Assembly: GCF_027214025.1 (NCBI RefSeq)
Contig: NZ_JAPWHB010000001.1
Span: forward strand, 372,001-436,000
Direction: 5' to 3'
Length of the DNA: 64,000 bases
Source of the DNA: Parahoeflea alexandrii
GTDB taxonomy: Bacteria; Pseudomonadota; Alphaproteobacteria; Rhizobiales; Rhizobiaceae
Each line of letters starts with the position of its first letter. The first letter of the stretch is position 1. The notes under the pieces are model-generated. The model saw nothing but the letters and a program-made list of their open reading frames with translations. It made no database searches and was not told the DNA's origin. Shown here piece after piece: positions 17,839 to 27,217 of the stretch. A program made the translations under genes and the position numbers.

Positions 17839-18894
17839 ATGAAAACCATCAAGGGACCGGCGTTGTTCCTGGCGCAATTTGCGGGCGACGCGGCGCCGTT
17901 CAACTCCTGGGAGTCGATCACCAAGTGGGCGGCGGACTGCGGCTACAAGGGTGTGCAGGTGCCGAGCTGGGACGGGCGCCTGTTCGACCTTGCGAAGGCT
18001 GCCTCGTCGAAGGACTATTGCGACGAGTTCAAGGGCGTGGCGCGGGCCAACGGCGTCGAGGTCACCGAGCTGTCGACCCATTTGCAGGGCCAGCTTGTGG
18101 CCGTGCATCCGGCCTATGACGAGGCCTTCGACGGCTTTGCGGCGCCCGAAGTGCGCGGCAATCCGAAGGCCCGGCAGCAATGGGCGGTCGAGCAGGTGCG
18201 CATGGCGCTGTCGGCGTCGAAACACATGGGCATTGGCGCTATGGCGAGTTTCTCCGGCGCGCTGGCCTGGCCCTATCTCTATCCCTGGCCGCAGCGGCCG
18301 GCCGGCCTGGTCGAGACCGCCTTCGACGAGCTGGCCAAACGCTGGCGGCCGATTCTCGATTTCGCCGACGAGTGCGGCGTCGACATCTGCTACGAGATCC
18401 ATCCGGGCGAAGACCTGCATGACGGCGCCACCTTCGAGATGTTCCTCGAACGCGTGAACAACCATGCCCGCTGCAACATGCTCTACGATCCGTCGCACTA
18501 CGTGCTGCAGTGCCTCGACTACCTCGACAACATCGACATCTACAAGGACCGGATCCGGATGTTCCACGTCAAGGATGCCGAGTTCAACCCGACCGGCCGG
18601 CAGGGCGTCTATTCGGGCTACCAGCCCTGGGTCGACCGGGCCGGACGGTTCCGCTCGCTCGGCGACGGACAGGTCGACTTCGGTGCGATCTTTTCGAAGA
18701 TGGCAGCCAATGATTTCGACGGCTGGGCCGTGGTCGAATGGGAATGCTGCCTCAAGCATCCCGAGGACGGGGCGCGCGAGGGTGCGCAGTTCGTCTCCGA
18801 TCACATCATCCGGGTGACCGAGCGCGCCTTCGACGATTTCGCCGACGGCGGCACCGACGAGGCGGCCAACCGCCGCATGCTCGGCATTTCGTAA
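17839..18894 (+). CDS. Sugar phosphate isomerase/epimerase family protein (AP endonuclease 2-like TIM barrel)
   Basis: 351 residues of an xylose-isomerase-like TIM barrel. Metal-site candidates are the Glu in CYEIHPGED, the Asp/His of YDPSHY and the His of MFHVKDAEF, in the normal order for this superfamily, with a late VVEWECC strand. A strong AGGAGG lies seven bases before the ATG. It is followed after 14 bases by a Gfo/Idh/MocA oxidoreductase, a pairing typical for inositol-like or rare-sugar catabolism. The substrate is unknown. Confidence 0.9.
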   Translation: MKTIKGPALFLAQFAGDAAPFNSWESITKWAADCGYKGVQVPSWDGRLFDLAKAASSKDYCDEFKGVARANGVEVTELSTHLQGQLVAVHPAYDEAFDGFAAPEVRGNPKARQQWAVEQVRMALSASKHMGIGAMASFSGALAWPYLYPWPQRPAGLVETAFDELAKRWRPILDFADECGVDICYEIHPGEDLHDGATFEMFLERVNNHARCNMLYDPSHYVLQCLDYLDNIDIYKDRIRMFHVKDAEFNPTGRQGVYSGYQPWVDRAGRFRSLGDGQVDFGAIFSKMAANDFDGWAVVEWECCLKHPEDGAREGAQFVSDHIIRVTERAFDDFADGGTDEAANRRMLGIS

Positions 18895-18908
18895 GCGGAG
18901 GAACGAAT

Positions 18909-20096
18909 ATGGCTATCGAAGGCACCTCCTCCACCGCTTCCCGCCGCATCAGGCTCGGCATGGTCGGCGGCGGGCGCGACGCGTTCATCGGCGGCGTCCA
19001 CCGCATCGCCTCGCGCATCGACGACCGCTACGAGCTGGTCGCGGGCGCGTTCTCCTCGACGCCGGAGAAATCGAAGGCGTCGGCCGCCGATCTCGGCGTC
19101 GCCCCCGACCGGGCCTATGGCGACTATGTCGAGATGGCGAAGCGCGAGGCGCGGTTGAAATCAGGCATCGAGGCGGTGGCGATCGTCACGCCCAACCACA
19201 TGCACTATCCGGTGGCGCGCGAGTTCCTGAAGCGCGGCATCCACGTGATCTGCGACAAGCCGCTGACCTCGACGCTTACGGACGCGCGCAAGCTGGCCAA
19301 GGCGGCTCAAAGTTCGGGCGCGCTGTTCGTGCTGACGCACAACTACACCGGCTATCCGATGATCCGGCAGGCGCGCGAGATGATCGAAAGCGGCGAACTC
19401 GGCGCAATCCGGCTGGTGCAGGTCGAATATGCCCAGGACTGGCTGTCGGAAAACCTCGAAGGAACCGGGCAGAAACAGGCCGGCTGGCGCACCGATCCGG
19501 CCCGCTCCGGCCTGGGCGGCTCGACCGGCGACATCGGCACCCATGCCTTCAACCTGGCAAGCTTCGTCTCGGGCCTGGAACTCGATCAGCTCTGCGCCGA
19601 CCTCGACAGCTTCGTTCAGGGCCGGCAGCTCGACGACAACGGCCACGTGCTGATGCGATTTTCAGGCGGCGCCAAGGGCATGCTCTGGTGCTCCCAGGTG
19701 GCGCCCGGCAACGAGAATGCGCTCAAGCTCAGGATCTACGGCGAAAAGGGCGGGATCGAATGGGCGCAGGAGGATCCGAACTATCTCTGGCATTCACCCC
19801 TGGGGCAACCGAAACGGCTTCTCACCCGCAACGGTGCGGGCGCCACCGCCGCGGGCCAGCGCGTCAGCCGCATTCCGGGCGGCCACCCGGAAGGCTACCT
19901 CGAAGGCTTCGCCACCATCTACAACGAGGCAGCCGAAGCCATCATCGCCCACCGCGACGGCAAGCCTGCCCCTGAAGGTGTGACCTATCCCGGCATCGAA
20001 GAGGGTCTGGCGGGCGTGGCTTTCGTAACGGCCTGCGTCGAGTCTTCCCGCCGCGGCGGAACCTGGGTGAAATTCGAAAGCTACAACAGGCGCTGA
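18909..20096 (+). CDS. Gfo/Idh/MocA family NAD(P)-dependent oxidoreductase
   Basis: 395 residues. The N-terminal Rossmann fold has GMVGGGRDAFIGGVHR at about 17-32; the conserved CDKPLTSTL carries the family EKP-like lysine. The catalytic-domain segment with GDIGTHAFNLASFVSG supplies the substrate-binding Asp and His. It forms an operon with the upstream isomerase. The ATG at 18909 has GGAGGAACG-type ribosome-binding sequence upstream. A polyol or sugar dehydrogenase role is likely. Confidence 0.92.
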   Translation: MAIEGTSSTASRRIRLGMVGGGRDAFIGGVHRIASRIDDRYELVAGAFSSTPEKSKASAADLGVAPDRAYGDYVEMAKREARLKSGIEAVAIVTPNHMHYPVAREFLKRGIHVICDKPLTSTLTDARKLAKAAQSSGALFVLTHNYTGYPMIRQAREMIESGELGAIRLVQVEYAQDWLSENLEGTGQKQAGWRTDPARSGLGGSTGDIGTHAFNLASFVSGLELDQLCADLDSFVQGRQLDDNGHVLMRFSGGAKGMLWCSQVAPGNENALKLRIYGEKGGIEWAQEDPNYLWHSPLGQPKRLLTRNGAGATAAGQRVSRIPGGHPEGYLEGFATIYNEAAEAIIAHRDGKPAPEGVTYPGIEEGLAGVAFVTACVESSRRGGTWVKFESYNRR

Positions 20097-20118
20097 CGCA
20101 TGGACTGGAGGGGCGGCC

Positions 20119-21000
20119 TTACGGCCAGGCCGCATAGGTGAGGTCCCCCTGTTCCTTCCTGCCGCGCAGGACATGGCGGTATTTGCCCGGGGTCTGCCCC
20201 GATTGCCGGGTGAAGAAGCGGTTGAAATAGGCCGGGTCGGCAAAGCCGAGGCGAAAGGCGATCTGGCTGACCGGCAAGCCGGTGCTGGCCAATAGTTCGC
20301 AGGCGTCGCGCATGATCTCGCGGTGCAGATAGGCCTGCGGGGAAATGCCGGTGGCGCGCCTGACGGAAACATTGAGCCGGTCGCGCTTGACCTCCAGAAG
20401 CTCGGCATAGCGCTCGACCGTCCAGTGCTGGTGCTTGTGCAGGCCCGCCAGCATGACAAACCGTTCTGCCAGCCCTTGGGGCGAACGCTGCCGGGTGACG
20501 ATATCGGTGCCGAGCAGCCGCCACAGGTGCAGGAGGATCAGCCCGAGGTAGTGCTCGAGAGCTTCGCGGCTGCCCGGTCCGCCGTCCTGCTTTTCGGCGG
20601 CAACGCCCTCCATCAGGCGAACGATTGCCTCGCCCGGGGTGAAGGCCCGGGAAAGCCCCTGCCTGAGAACGACCCCCATCTGGTCGGCCAGCAGGCTTGC
20701 CGGCAGGGCGCGGAGCAGCGTTTGCCGCGATGCGAGCATGATCATGCCGCGCGCCCCAGCCTGGGCAGCGAGCTCCAGCGCCTTGCCTGCCGGGCTCCAG
20801 ATCAGCCGCGGCGCTTCGAATGTCCGGGCTGTCTCGACCGCGGCTCCGGCATCCGAAACACTGAGCTGTCCGGCCCCAATCAGCACCAGGCAGGCCGAGT
20901 CCGCGGGCACGCTGTAGGCAACCCGGGTCAAGGGACTGCGGATATGCAGCAGCGACAGGATGGGGCGATCATCGGCAATGGGCTGAGGTGTCGGTTTCAT
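20119..21000 (-). CDS. AraC family transcriptional regulator
   Basis: 293 residues: an N-terminal sensing domain (about 1-180, cupin-like in predicted fold) and a C-terminal double helix-turn-helix (about 190-285) with VSQIAFRLGFADPAYFNRFF and QTPGKYR, the AraC signature. It is divergent from the substrate-binding protein gene at 21196. The gap between them holds a direct repeat that could be its operator, so it probably controls the transporter-aldehyde dehydrogenase operon. The inducer is unknown. Confidence 0.9.
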   Translation of the reverse strand: MKPTPQPIADDRPILSLLHIRSPLTRVAYSVPADSACLVLIGAGQLSVSDAGAAVETARTFEAPRLIWSPAGKALELAAQAGARGMIMLASRQTLLRALPASLLADQMGVVLRQGLSRAFTPGEAIVRLMEGVAAEKQDGGPGSREALEHYLGLILLHLWRLLGTDIVTRQRSPQGLAERFVMLAGLHKHQHWTVERYAELLEVKRDRLNVSVRRATGISPQAYLHREIMRDACELLASTGLPVSQIAFRLGFADPAYFNRFFTRQSGQTPGKYRHVLRGRKEQGDLTYAAWP

Positions 21001-21034
21001 GCGGCCAATGTCTTCGATCTCACCAGATTTGCAA

Positions 21035-21066
21035 GCAAAAGTGCAACTCTTTGCCGCAAAAGTGCA
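21035..21066. promoter_or_regulatory. Direct repeat GCAAAAGTGCA x2, candidate AraC-type operator
   Basis: GCAAAAGTGCA at 21035-21045 and again at 21056-21066, an exact repeat with a 21-base period (two helical turns), in the gap between the AraC regulator and the ABC transporter operon. This spacing is typical of AraC-family half-sites. Confidence 0.55.
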
Positions 21067-21195
21067 TATTCTTATGACGGGCGCTGATCGATACTAATTT
21101 TCAGCCGTTATTGGGAGTTCGGCTGAGATCACTGCAGATTTTGGGCGAAGGCGATTGCAGAATCCCGCTTCTGCCCGCAATTGGGAGGAAAATTC

Positions 21196-22410
21196 ATGAC
21201 GATTACCCGACGCACCACGTTGCGCGCGCTGGCATCCGGCGTGGCGATGACCATGCTGCTTGGCGCCAATATGGCACATTCCGCCGATGAAACCGTGAAG
21301 ATCGGCTACGCCGTCGCCAAGACAGGACCAAATGCCACCGGCGCTGGCATCACCACGATCCCGAACTATGAATTGTGGGTCAAGGACGTCAACGCCGCCG
21401 GCGGACTGACCATGCCGGACGGATCAAAGCGCATGATCGAAGTCATCGAGTATGACGACCGGTCGTCGAACGAAGACCTCGTCCGCGCCATCGAGCGGCT
21501 GGCCACCAAGGACAAGGTCGACCTGATCCTGCCGCCCTGGGGCACCGGCTCGAACCTCGCGATCGCACCGCTGATGGACCGGTTCGGCTATCCGCAGCTC
21601 GGCGTCACCGCCGTGACCGACAAGGCGCCGGAGTTCGCCGCCCGCTGGAAGCGCAGCTACTGGATGCTGGGCGGCGGCCATGACTATGCCAACGGCCTTG
21701 CCGAAGTGCTCAAGGCCGCCGTGGCAGCCGGCACCATCAACAACAAGATCGCCATGGTCTCGGTGGCCGACGGTTTCGGCATCGACCTGGTCAACGGCGC
21801 CCGTCCTTCCTTCGAGGAAGCAGGGCTCGAGGTCGTTTACGACAAGACGTATCCGCTCGGCACCTCGGACTTCGCCGCGCTGATGGCGGAAGCAAAGGAC
21901 AGCGGCGCCGACAGCTTCGTCGCCTTCTCCTATCCGCCGGACAGCTTCGGCATGACGAAGACCGCCCAGTCGATGGGCTACAATCCGAAGGTCTTCTATG
22001 TCGGCGTGGGCGGCGCATTCCCGATCTACGGCAAGATCGCCGACGGCAAGCACGAAGGCGTGATGTCGATCGGCGGCGTCAACGCAGCTTCGCCCGCGAT
22101 CCAGGACTACTTCGCCCGCCACACCGAAAGCGCCGGCGCACCGCCGGACAGCTGGGCCTCGGCAATTACCTATGCGTCGCTCGAAATGCTGGCGCAATCG
22201 GTGGAGCGGGTCGGCCTCGACCACGAGAAGCTGGCCCAGGAACTGTCGACCGGAACATTCAGCACGATCATCGGCGACGTCAAGCTTGAGGACAACCAGC
22301 TGCGCGATCTTTGGTGGGTCGGCCAGTGGCAGAACGGCACCTTCGTGGCCGTCAATCCGGCCGACAAGGACGGCGCGGTTGCGCCGGTCGTGCCGAAGCC
22401 GAACTGGTAG
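21196..22410 (+). CDS. ABC transporter substrate-binding protein, branched-chain amino acid/amide type
   Basis: Periplasmic receptor of the LivHMGF-type importer encoded next. The 404 residues begin with a signal peptide starting MTITRRTTLRALASG (twin-arginine-like RR) and ending AHSAD near 30. The Peripla_BP_6 fold opens KIGYAVAKTGPNATGAG. GGGAGGAAAA lies just upstream of ATG 21196. The ligand is not known; the aldehyde dehydrogenase at the end of the operon suggests an aromatic or other carboxylate rather than a plain amino acid. Confidence 0.92.
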   Translation: MTITRRTTLRALASGVAMTMLLGANMAHSADETVKIGYAVAKTGPNATGAGITTIPNYELWVKDVNAAGGLTMPDGSKRMIEVIEYDDRSSNEDLVRAIERLATKDKVDLILPPWGTGSNLAIAPLMDRFGYPQLGVTAVTDKAPEFAARWKRSYWMLGGGHDYANGLAEVLKAAVAAGTINNKIAMVSVADGFGIDLVNGARPSFEEAGLEVVYDKTYPLGTSDFAALMAEAKDSGADSFVAFSYPPDSFGMTKTAQSMGYNPKVFYVGVGGAFPIYGKIADGKHEGVMSIGGVNAASPAIQDYFARHTESAGAPPDSWASAITYASLEMLAQSVERVGLDHEKLAQELSTGTFSTIIGDVKLEDNQLRDLWWVGQWQNGTFVAVNPADKDGAVAPVVPKPNW

Positions 22411-22486
22411 TTCAGGTCATGCCAAGCAGGGCAGCCGCGAATGGCTGCCCTCGATTGTTCAATTCTGACAGAAGCGGACCACTGCA

Positions 22487-23353
22487 ATGACGACGCTTGT
22501 GCTCGGCTTGGTGCTGGGCGGCACCTATGCGCTTTTGGCGCTCGGACTGACGCTGCAATACGGCATCGCCCGGATCATGAACCTCGCCTATGGCGAAGTC
22601 ACGCTTCTGGCGGCCTTCGGGCTGGTCTTCCTGTTCCAGACCGCAGGCCTGCCGCCGCTCGTGGCGATCATCCTGATCGCGCCTGCCGGATACCTGACCG
22701 GATGGCTGCTCTACACATTCATGATGCGGCCGCTGGTCCAGAGGGCCGGCGGCAAGCCGGGCAAGCTGGAGGTGGATTCCATCCTGGCGACGTTCGGTCT
22801 GCTGTTCGTGCTGCAGGGCATCATGCTGGTGCTGTTCGGTGCCAACTTCACCTCGATTTCCTATCTCGACCAAGGCATCAACGTGCTCGGCGTCTCGGTG
22901 GCGCTCAACCGGCTGATTGCCTTCGGCATCTGTCTTGTCGCGGGGGTCGGCCTGATCGTGCTGCTCCACTGGAGCCGCTGGGGCCTGATCCTGCGCGCCG
23001 TGGCGCTGACCCCGGGTTCGGCGCCACTGGTCGGCATCGATGTCAACAAGGTCAGCCGCCAGGGCTTCGCGCTGGGGACGGCGCTGGCTGCGGTCGGCGG
23101 CGCCAGCATTGCCATGTACCAGACGTTTTCGGCCAATGACGGGGTGATCTTCACCATGAAGGCGCTGATCATCGTCATCATGGGCGGCGTCGGCAACGTC
23201 GCCGGGGCACTCGCGGCAGGCTTCGCGCTGGGTCTGGTGGAAACCTTCGTGGCCACCACCTTCGATCCCGGCCTGACGCTGGCGGCGACCTTCGCGATCT
23301 TTCTCGCCGTTCTCATCTGGCGTCCGCAGGGCCTGTTCGGGAGGCGTTCATGA
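22487..23353 (+). CDS. livH: Branched-chain amino acid-type ABC transporter permease, LivH
   Basis: 288 residues with about eight membrane segments. The LivH signature GGTYALLALGLTLQYGIARIMN is near the N-terminus and the coupling region GGVGNVAGALAAGFALGLVE near the C-terminus. Its stop overlaps the ATG of livM by four bases. It forms half of the membrane channel. Confidence 0.93.
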   Translation: MTTLVLGLVLGGTYALLALGLTLQYGIARIMNLAYGEVTLLAAFGLVFLFQTAGLPPLVAIILIAPAGYLTGWLLYTFMMRPLVQRAGGKPGKLEVDSILATFGLLFVLQGIMLVLFGANFTSISYLDQGINVLGVSVALNRLIAFGICLVAGVGLIVLLHWSRWGLILRAVALTPGSAPLVGIDVNKVSRQGFALGTALAAVGGASIAMYQTFSANDGVIFTMKALIIVIMGGVGNVAGALAAGFALGLVETFVATTFDPGLTLAATFAIFLAVLIWRPQGLFGRRS

Positions 23354-24264
23354 TCCGGTTGGCAATCGCTCTTCTCGGCCTCGTTGCCCTCGCCCTCGTT
23401 CCGCTGTTCGTGTCCGAATACGAGCTCGGTCTGATGATCGGCATGGCAACCTATGTCGCGCTTGCCTCGGCCTGGGCGCTGTTTTCGGGACAGACGAATT
23501 ACATCTCGCTTGCGACCGTGGCCTTCTACGGCACCGGGGCCTACACCGTCGCCGTGCTCAACGAGAGCCTGCCCTACCCGGCGGTGCTCCTGTGCGCGGC
23601 GCTGATCGGCGCGGGTATGGCGCTCCTGGTCGGGCTGTCGACGCTGAGGCTGTCGGGCATCTATTTCGTCATCTTCACCTTCGGGCTCGCCGAACTGGTC
23701 CGGCAGTTGATCACCTGGTACGAGGTTTCGATCACCGGCACGCTGGGACGCTATATCTTCCTCGACCTGACCGCGCGCGACATCTACTGGCAGATGCTGG
23801 CGCTTGCAGCCGTCGCCATCGGGCTGACCGCCTGGATCAACCGCACGCGGCTCGGCCTGGCGCTTCGGGCGATCGGCGACGACGAGGTGGTGGCGGCGCA
23901 TTCGGGCATTCACCTGGCGCGGACCAAGCTGATCGCGTTTACCCTCTCGGCGACGCTGATCACGCTTGTCGGCGCGGTGGCCTCACCCCGCTGGGTCTAT
24001 GTGGAGCCGCTGATCGTGTTCAACCCGACGGTAAGTTTCCTCACCGTCATCATGGCGCTTCTGGGCGGAGCCAACCGCTTGTGGGGACCGCTGGTCGGAG
24101 CCGTCCCGTTGTTCCTGCTGTTCGAATGGCTTTCGGTCAATTTCCCCGACACCTACCCGATCTTCCTCGGGCTGCTGTTCATCGCCGTGGTGTTCGTGCT
24201 TCCGAATGGTTTGCTCGCCGGACTTGACGATCTGCGCGCTAGATTTGGGAGGCGCGGCAAATGA
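23350..24264 (+). CDS. livM: Branched-chain amino acid-type ABC transporter permease, LivM
   Basis: 304 residues, multi-span. Conserved LivM blocks are TNYISLATVAFYGTGAYTVA, LRLSGIYFVIFTFGLAE and GGANRLWGPLVGAV. It overlaps livH upstream and livG downstream by four bases each, so the transporter genes are tightly coupled. Confidence 0.93.
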   Translation: MIRLAIALLGLVALALVPLFVSEYELGLMIGMATYVALASAWALFSGQTNYISLATVAFYGTGAYTVAVLNESLPYPAVLLCAALIGAGMALLVGLSTLRLSGIYFVIFTFGLAELVRQLITWYEVSITGTLGRYIFLDLTARDIYWQMLALAAVAIGLTAWINRTRLGLALRAIGDDEVVAAHSGIHLARTKLIAFTLSATLITLVGAVASPRWVYVEPLIVFNPTVSFLTVIMALLGGANRLWGPLVGAVPLFLLFEWLSVNFPDTYPIFLGLLFIAVVFVLPNGLLAGLDDLRARFGRRGK

Positions 24265-24989
24265 CCCTTTTACACGTCGACACCGTCTCGCGTTCCTTCG
24301 GCGGCCTCAAAGCCGTCGACCAGGTCTCGTTTGAAATGGAGAGCGGAACCATCCTGGGACTGCTGGGGCCGAACGGTTCGGGCAAGACCACGCTGCTCAA
24401 CCTGATCTCGGGCTTTCTGGCGCCGTCGTCGGGCAGGATCATCTTCAACGGCAGGAACCTCGCCGGCGCCCGGGTCGACAAGATCGCGCGCGCCGGGATC
24501 GCCCGCACCTTCCAGCTGGTGCGGATCCTGCCCTCGCTGACGCTGCTCGAAAACGTCATGCTTCCCGCCGTCTTCGGCCACCGCGCCCACTGGGGCAAGG
24601 AGGCCGAACGGGTGGCGCGCGAGGCGCTCGAGAAGACCGGGCTTACCGACCGTGCGGGCGCCAGCGCCGGCGATCTCAACTATATCGACCAGAAGCGGCT
24701 GGAACTGGCGCGGGCACTAGCGGCCGAACCGGAACTGCTTCTGCTCGACGAGTGGCTCGCGGGCCTCAACCCGACGGAACTGCAGGAAGGCATCCGGCTG
24801 ATCGAAAGCCTGTCGGGCTCGGGCATCACCATCATCATGGTCGAGCACATCATGGAGGCGGTCAGGGCGCTGTGTCCGCGCTGTGCCGTGATGAATGCCG
24901 GCAGGCTGATCGCCGATGGCGAGACCTCGGCGGTTCTGTCCGACAAGGCGGTGATCGCGGCCTACCTGGGAGACGCCGAAGATGCTTGA
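24261..24989 (+). CDS. livG: ABC transporter ATP-binding protein, LivG
   Basis: 242 residues. Walker A is GPNGSGKTT; the Walker B region is LLLLDEWLAGLNP. The signature motif position reads YIDQKRLELARAL in place of the usual LSGGQ-like sequence, a variation also seen in other LivG proteins (L-x-Y-x-x-Q). It pairs with LivF to energise import. It overlaps livM and the following livF frame by a few bases. Confidence 0.93.
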   Translation: MTLLHVDTVSRSFGGLKAVDQVSFEMESGTILGLLGPNGSGKTTLLNLISGFLAPSSGRIIFNGRNLAGARVDKIARAGIARTFQLVRILPSLTLLENVMLPAVFGHRAHWGKEAERVAREALEKTGLTDRAGASAGDLNYIDQKRLELARALAAEPELLLLDEWLAGLNPTELQEGIRLIESLSGSGITIIMVEHIMEAVRALCPRCAVMNAGRLIADGETSAVLSDKAVIAAYLGDAEDA

Positions 24990-27159
24990 AATTCGTGACA
25001 TCAGCATTGTCTACGGAAAGCACGTGGCGATCGACCGGGTTTCGCTCGATGTCGGCAAGGGCGAGATGGTGGCCATTCTCGGCGCCAACGGTGCAGGCAA
25101 GTCCTCGCTGCTTGGCGCCATCGGCGGCCGCACGAAGCCCGCGGGCGGCAGTGTGGTCTATGAGGGCCGGGACATCCTGGCCTTGCCGCCGCACGAGGTT
25201 GTCGAGCACGGCATTGTCATCGTGCCGGAAGGCCGCGGCATCTTTCCGCAGATGACGGTTGCCGAAAACCTCAGGCTCGGCGCCCTGCCCCGGCGCGCCG
25301 AGGCCGATGCCGCGAGAAACCTGGAGCTCGTCCACTCGCTGTTTCCGAAGCTAGCCCAACGCAGCAACCAGCTGGCGGGGACGATGTCGGGCGGCGAGCA
25401 GCAGATGGTGGCGATCGGCCGGGCTCTGATGTCCTCGCCAAAGCTGCTGCTGCTTGACGAACCGTCGCTCGGGCTTGCCCCGATCGTCGCGCAGGAGGTT
25501 TTTGCAGCGCTTGCAAAGATCCGGCAGACAGGCCTGACCATCGTCATCGTCGAGCAGAACGCCCGGGCGACGCTGGCGCTGGCCGACCGCGCCTACCTTA
25601 TCGAGACCGGTGTGATCACCGGCTCCGGAACCGCATCCGAATTGCGGAACGATCCCGCAGTGATCCGCGCCTTCCTGGGCGGGGAACAGACACAGAAGAG
25701 GCCCAACAGCATGACCAATCTTGATCTCTACATCGGCGGCAAGCACGTCGCCGCATCCAACAACGCCACGTTCGAACGGAAGAACCCGGTCACCGGCGAA
25801 ACCGTCACGGTCGCTGCAGCGGCTTCGGTCGAGGACGCGACACGCGCCGTCGACGCGGCCGCCGCGGCCTTCCCGGCCTGGTCTGAAACCGGCCCCGCCG
25901 CGCGGCGCAAGATGTTGCTCGATGCGGCGACGTCGCTCAACAACCGGGCCGACGACATCGTCCAGGCGATGAAGGATGAAATCGGCGCGACGGAAGCCTG
26001 GGCCCGGTTCAACGTGATGCTCGCCTCCAACATGCTGATCGAGGCGGCCTCGCTGACCACGCAGATCAAGGGCGAGATCATCCCGTCGAACCGGCCCGGC
26101 TCGATGGCCATGGCCATCCGCCAACCGGCAGGCGTCGTGCTCGCCATGGCGCCGTGGAACGCACCGGTCATCCTCGGCGTCCGCTCGATCGCCACCCCGC
26201 TTGCCTGCGGCAACACCGTGGTGATGAAGACGTCCGAACTCTGCCCGCGCACGCACGCGCTGATCATCGAGGCGGTGGCGCAGGGCGGCCTGCCCGATGG
26301 CGTGCTCAACGCCATTTCCAACGCACCCGATGACGCGCCGGCGCTGGTCGAGGCGATGATCGCCAACCCGGCCGTCCGCCGGGTCAATTTCACCGGCTCG
26401 ACGCGCGTCGGCAAGGTGATCGGGGAACTGGCGGGCCGTTATCTCAAGCCGGCTCTGCTGGAACTTGGCGGCAAGGCGCCGATGATCCTGCTCGAGGACG
26501 CCGACATTGATGCGGCAGTCGCTGCGGCCGGCTTCGGCGCCTACATGAACCAGGGCCAGATCTGCATGTCGACCGAACGGATCATTTGCGTCGGCTCGGT
26601 CGGCGACAAGTTCGTCGAAGCCTTTGCCAAAAAGGTGGAACAGCTGACCGCCGGCGACCCGCGTGAGGGAACATGCCCGCTTGGCTCGCTTGTCAACCTG
26701 ACAGCGGCGGAGCGGATCAGGGAACTCATCGAGGACGGTGTCGCCAAGGGCGCCAAGCTGATCGCGGGTGGCGGCGAAGGCACCATCCTGAATGCGGCGG
26801 CGCTAGACCATGTCACCCCCGACATGCGGCTGTATACGGAAGAAAGTTTCGGCCCGGTGGTCAGCATCATTCGCGCGGGATCTATCGACGAGGCGGTGCG
26901 GATCGCCAATGACAGCGAGTTCGGGCTTTCGTCAGCTGTGTTCGGAAAGGACGTGATGCAGGCGATGAATGTCGCAAAGCGGATCGAAAGCGGCATCTGC
27001 CACATCAACGGCCCGACCGTCCACGACGAGGCGCAGATGCCGTTCGGCGGGGTCAAGGCATCCGGATATGGCCGTTTCGGCGGAAACTGGGGCATCGCGG
27101 AGTTCACCGAACTGCGCTGGATCACCGTTCAGGACGGAACGCCGCACTACCCGATCTGA
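24982..27159 (+). CDS. LivF ATP-binding protein fused in frame to an aldehyde dehydrogenase
   Basis: One uninterrupted 725-codon frame. Residues 1-236 are a complete LivF: Walker A GANGAGKS at 35-42, signature MSGGEQQ at 135-141, Walker B ending LLLLDE at 160, with the usual end AFLGGE. After about eight residues a complete aldehyde dehydrogenase begins at Met244 (ATG 25711): PWN at 391-393, catalytic-base Glu494 in LLELGGK, nucleophile Cys528 in GQICMS. LivF normally ends just after FLGG and has no enzyme attached. ATG 25711 has only weak AGAGG at a poor distance, so internal initiation is possible but not obvious. The dehydrogenase most resembles the vanillin/benzaldehyde/salicylaldehyde group. 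A missed stop from a sequencing error cannot be excluded. Confidence 0.85.
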   Translation: MLEIRDISIVYGKHVAIDRVSLDVGKGEMVAILGANGAGKSSLLGAIGGRTKPAGGSVVYEGRDILALPPHEVVEHGIVIVPEGRGIFPQMTVAENLRLGALPRRAEADAARNLELVHSLFPKLAQRSNQLAGTMSGGEQQMVAIGRALMSSPKLLLLDEPSLGLAPIVAQEVFAALAKIRQTGLTIVIVEQNARATLALADRAYLIETGVITGSGTASELRNDPAVIRAFLGGEQTQKRPNSMTNLDLYIGGKHVAASNNATFERKNPVTGETVTVAAAASVEDATRAVDAAAAAFPAWSETGPAARRKMLLDAATSLNNRADDIVQAMKDEIGATEAWARFNVMLASNMLIEAASLTTQIKGEIIPSNRPGSMAMAIRQPAGVVLAMAPWNAPVILGVRSIATPLACGNTVVMKTSELCPRTHALIIEAVAQGGLPDGVLNAISNAPDDAPALVEAMIANPAVRRVNFTGSTRVGKVIGELAGRYLKPALLELGGKAPMILLEDADIDAAVAAAGFGAYMNQGQICMSTERIICVGSVGDKFVEAFAKKVEQLTAGDPREGTCPLGSLVNLTAAERIRELIEDGVAKGAKLIAGGGEGTILNAAALDHVTPDMRLYTEESFGPVVSIIRAGSIDEAVRIANDSEFGLSSAVFGKDVMQAMNVAKRIESGICHINGPTVHDEAQMPFGGVKASGYGRFGGNWGIAEFTELRWITVQDGTPHYPI

Positions 27160-27167
27160 CCAGACAC

Positions 27168-27202
27168 CCGCGCTCACAGTGCTCCAGGCACTGTGAGCGC
27201 GG
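27168..27202. terminator. Perfect 15-bp hairpin between convergent genes (bidirectional terminator candidate)
   Basis: Arms 27168-27182 and 27188-27202 pair without mismatch around a 5-base loop, 8 bases after the aldehyde dehydrogenase stop and 15 bases before the ecfG stop on the other strand. There is no T-run on either side, so it may block read-through or act as a protective mRNA end. Confidence 0.6.
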
Positions 27203-27217
27203 ACAATCCTACCGGCA

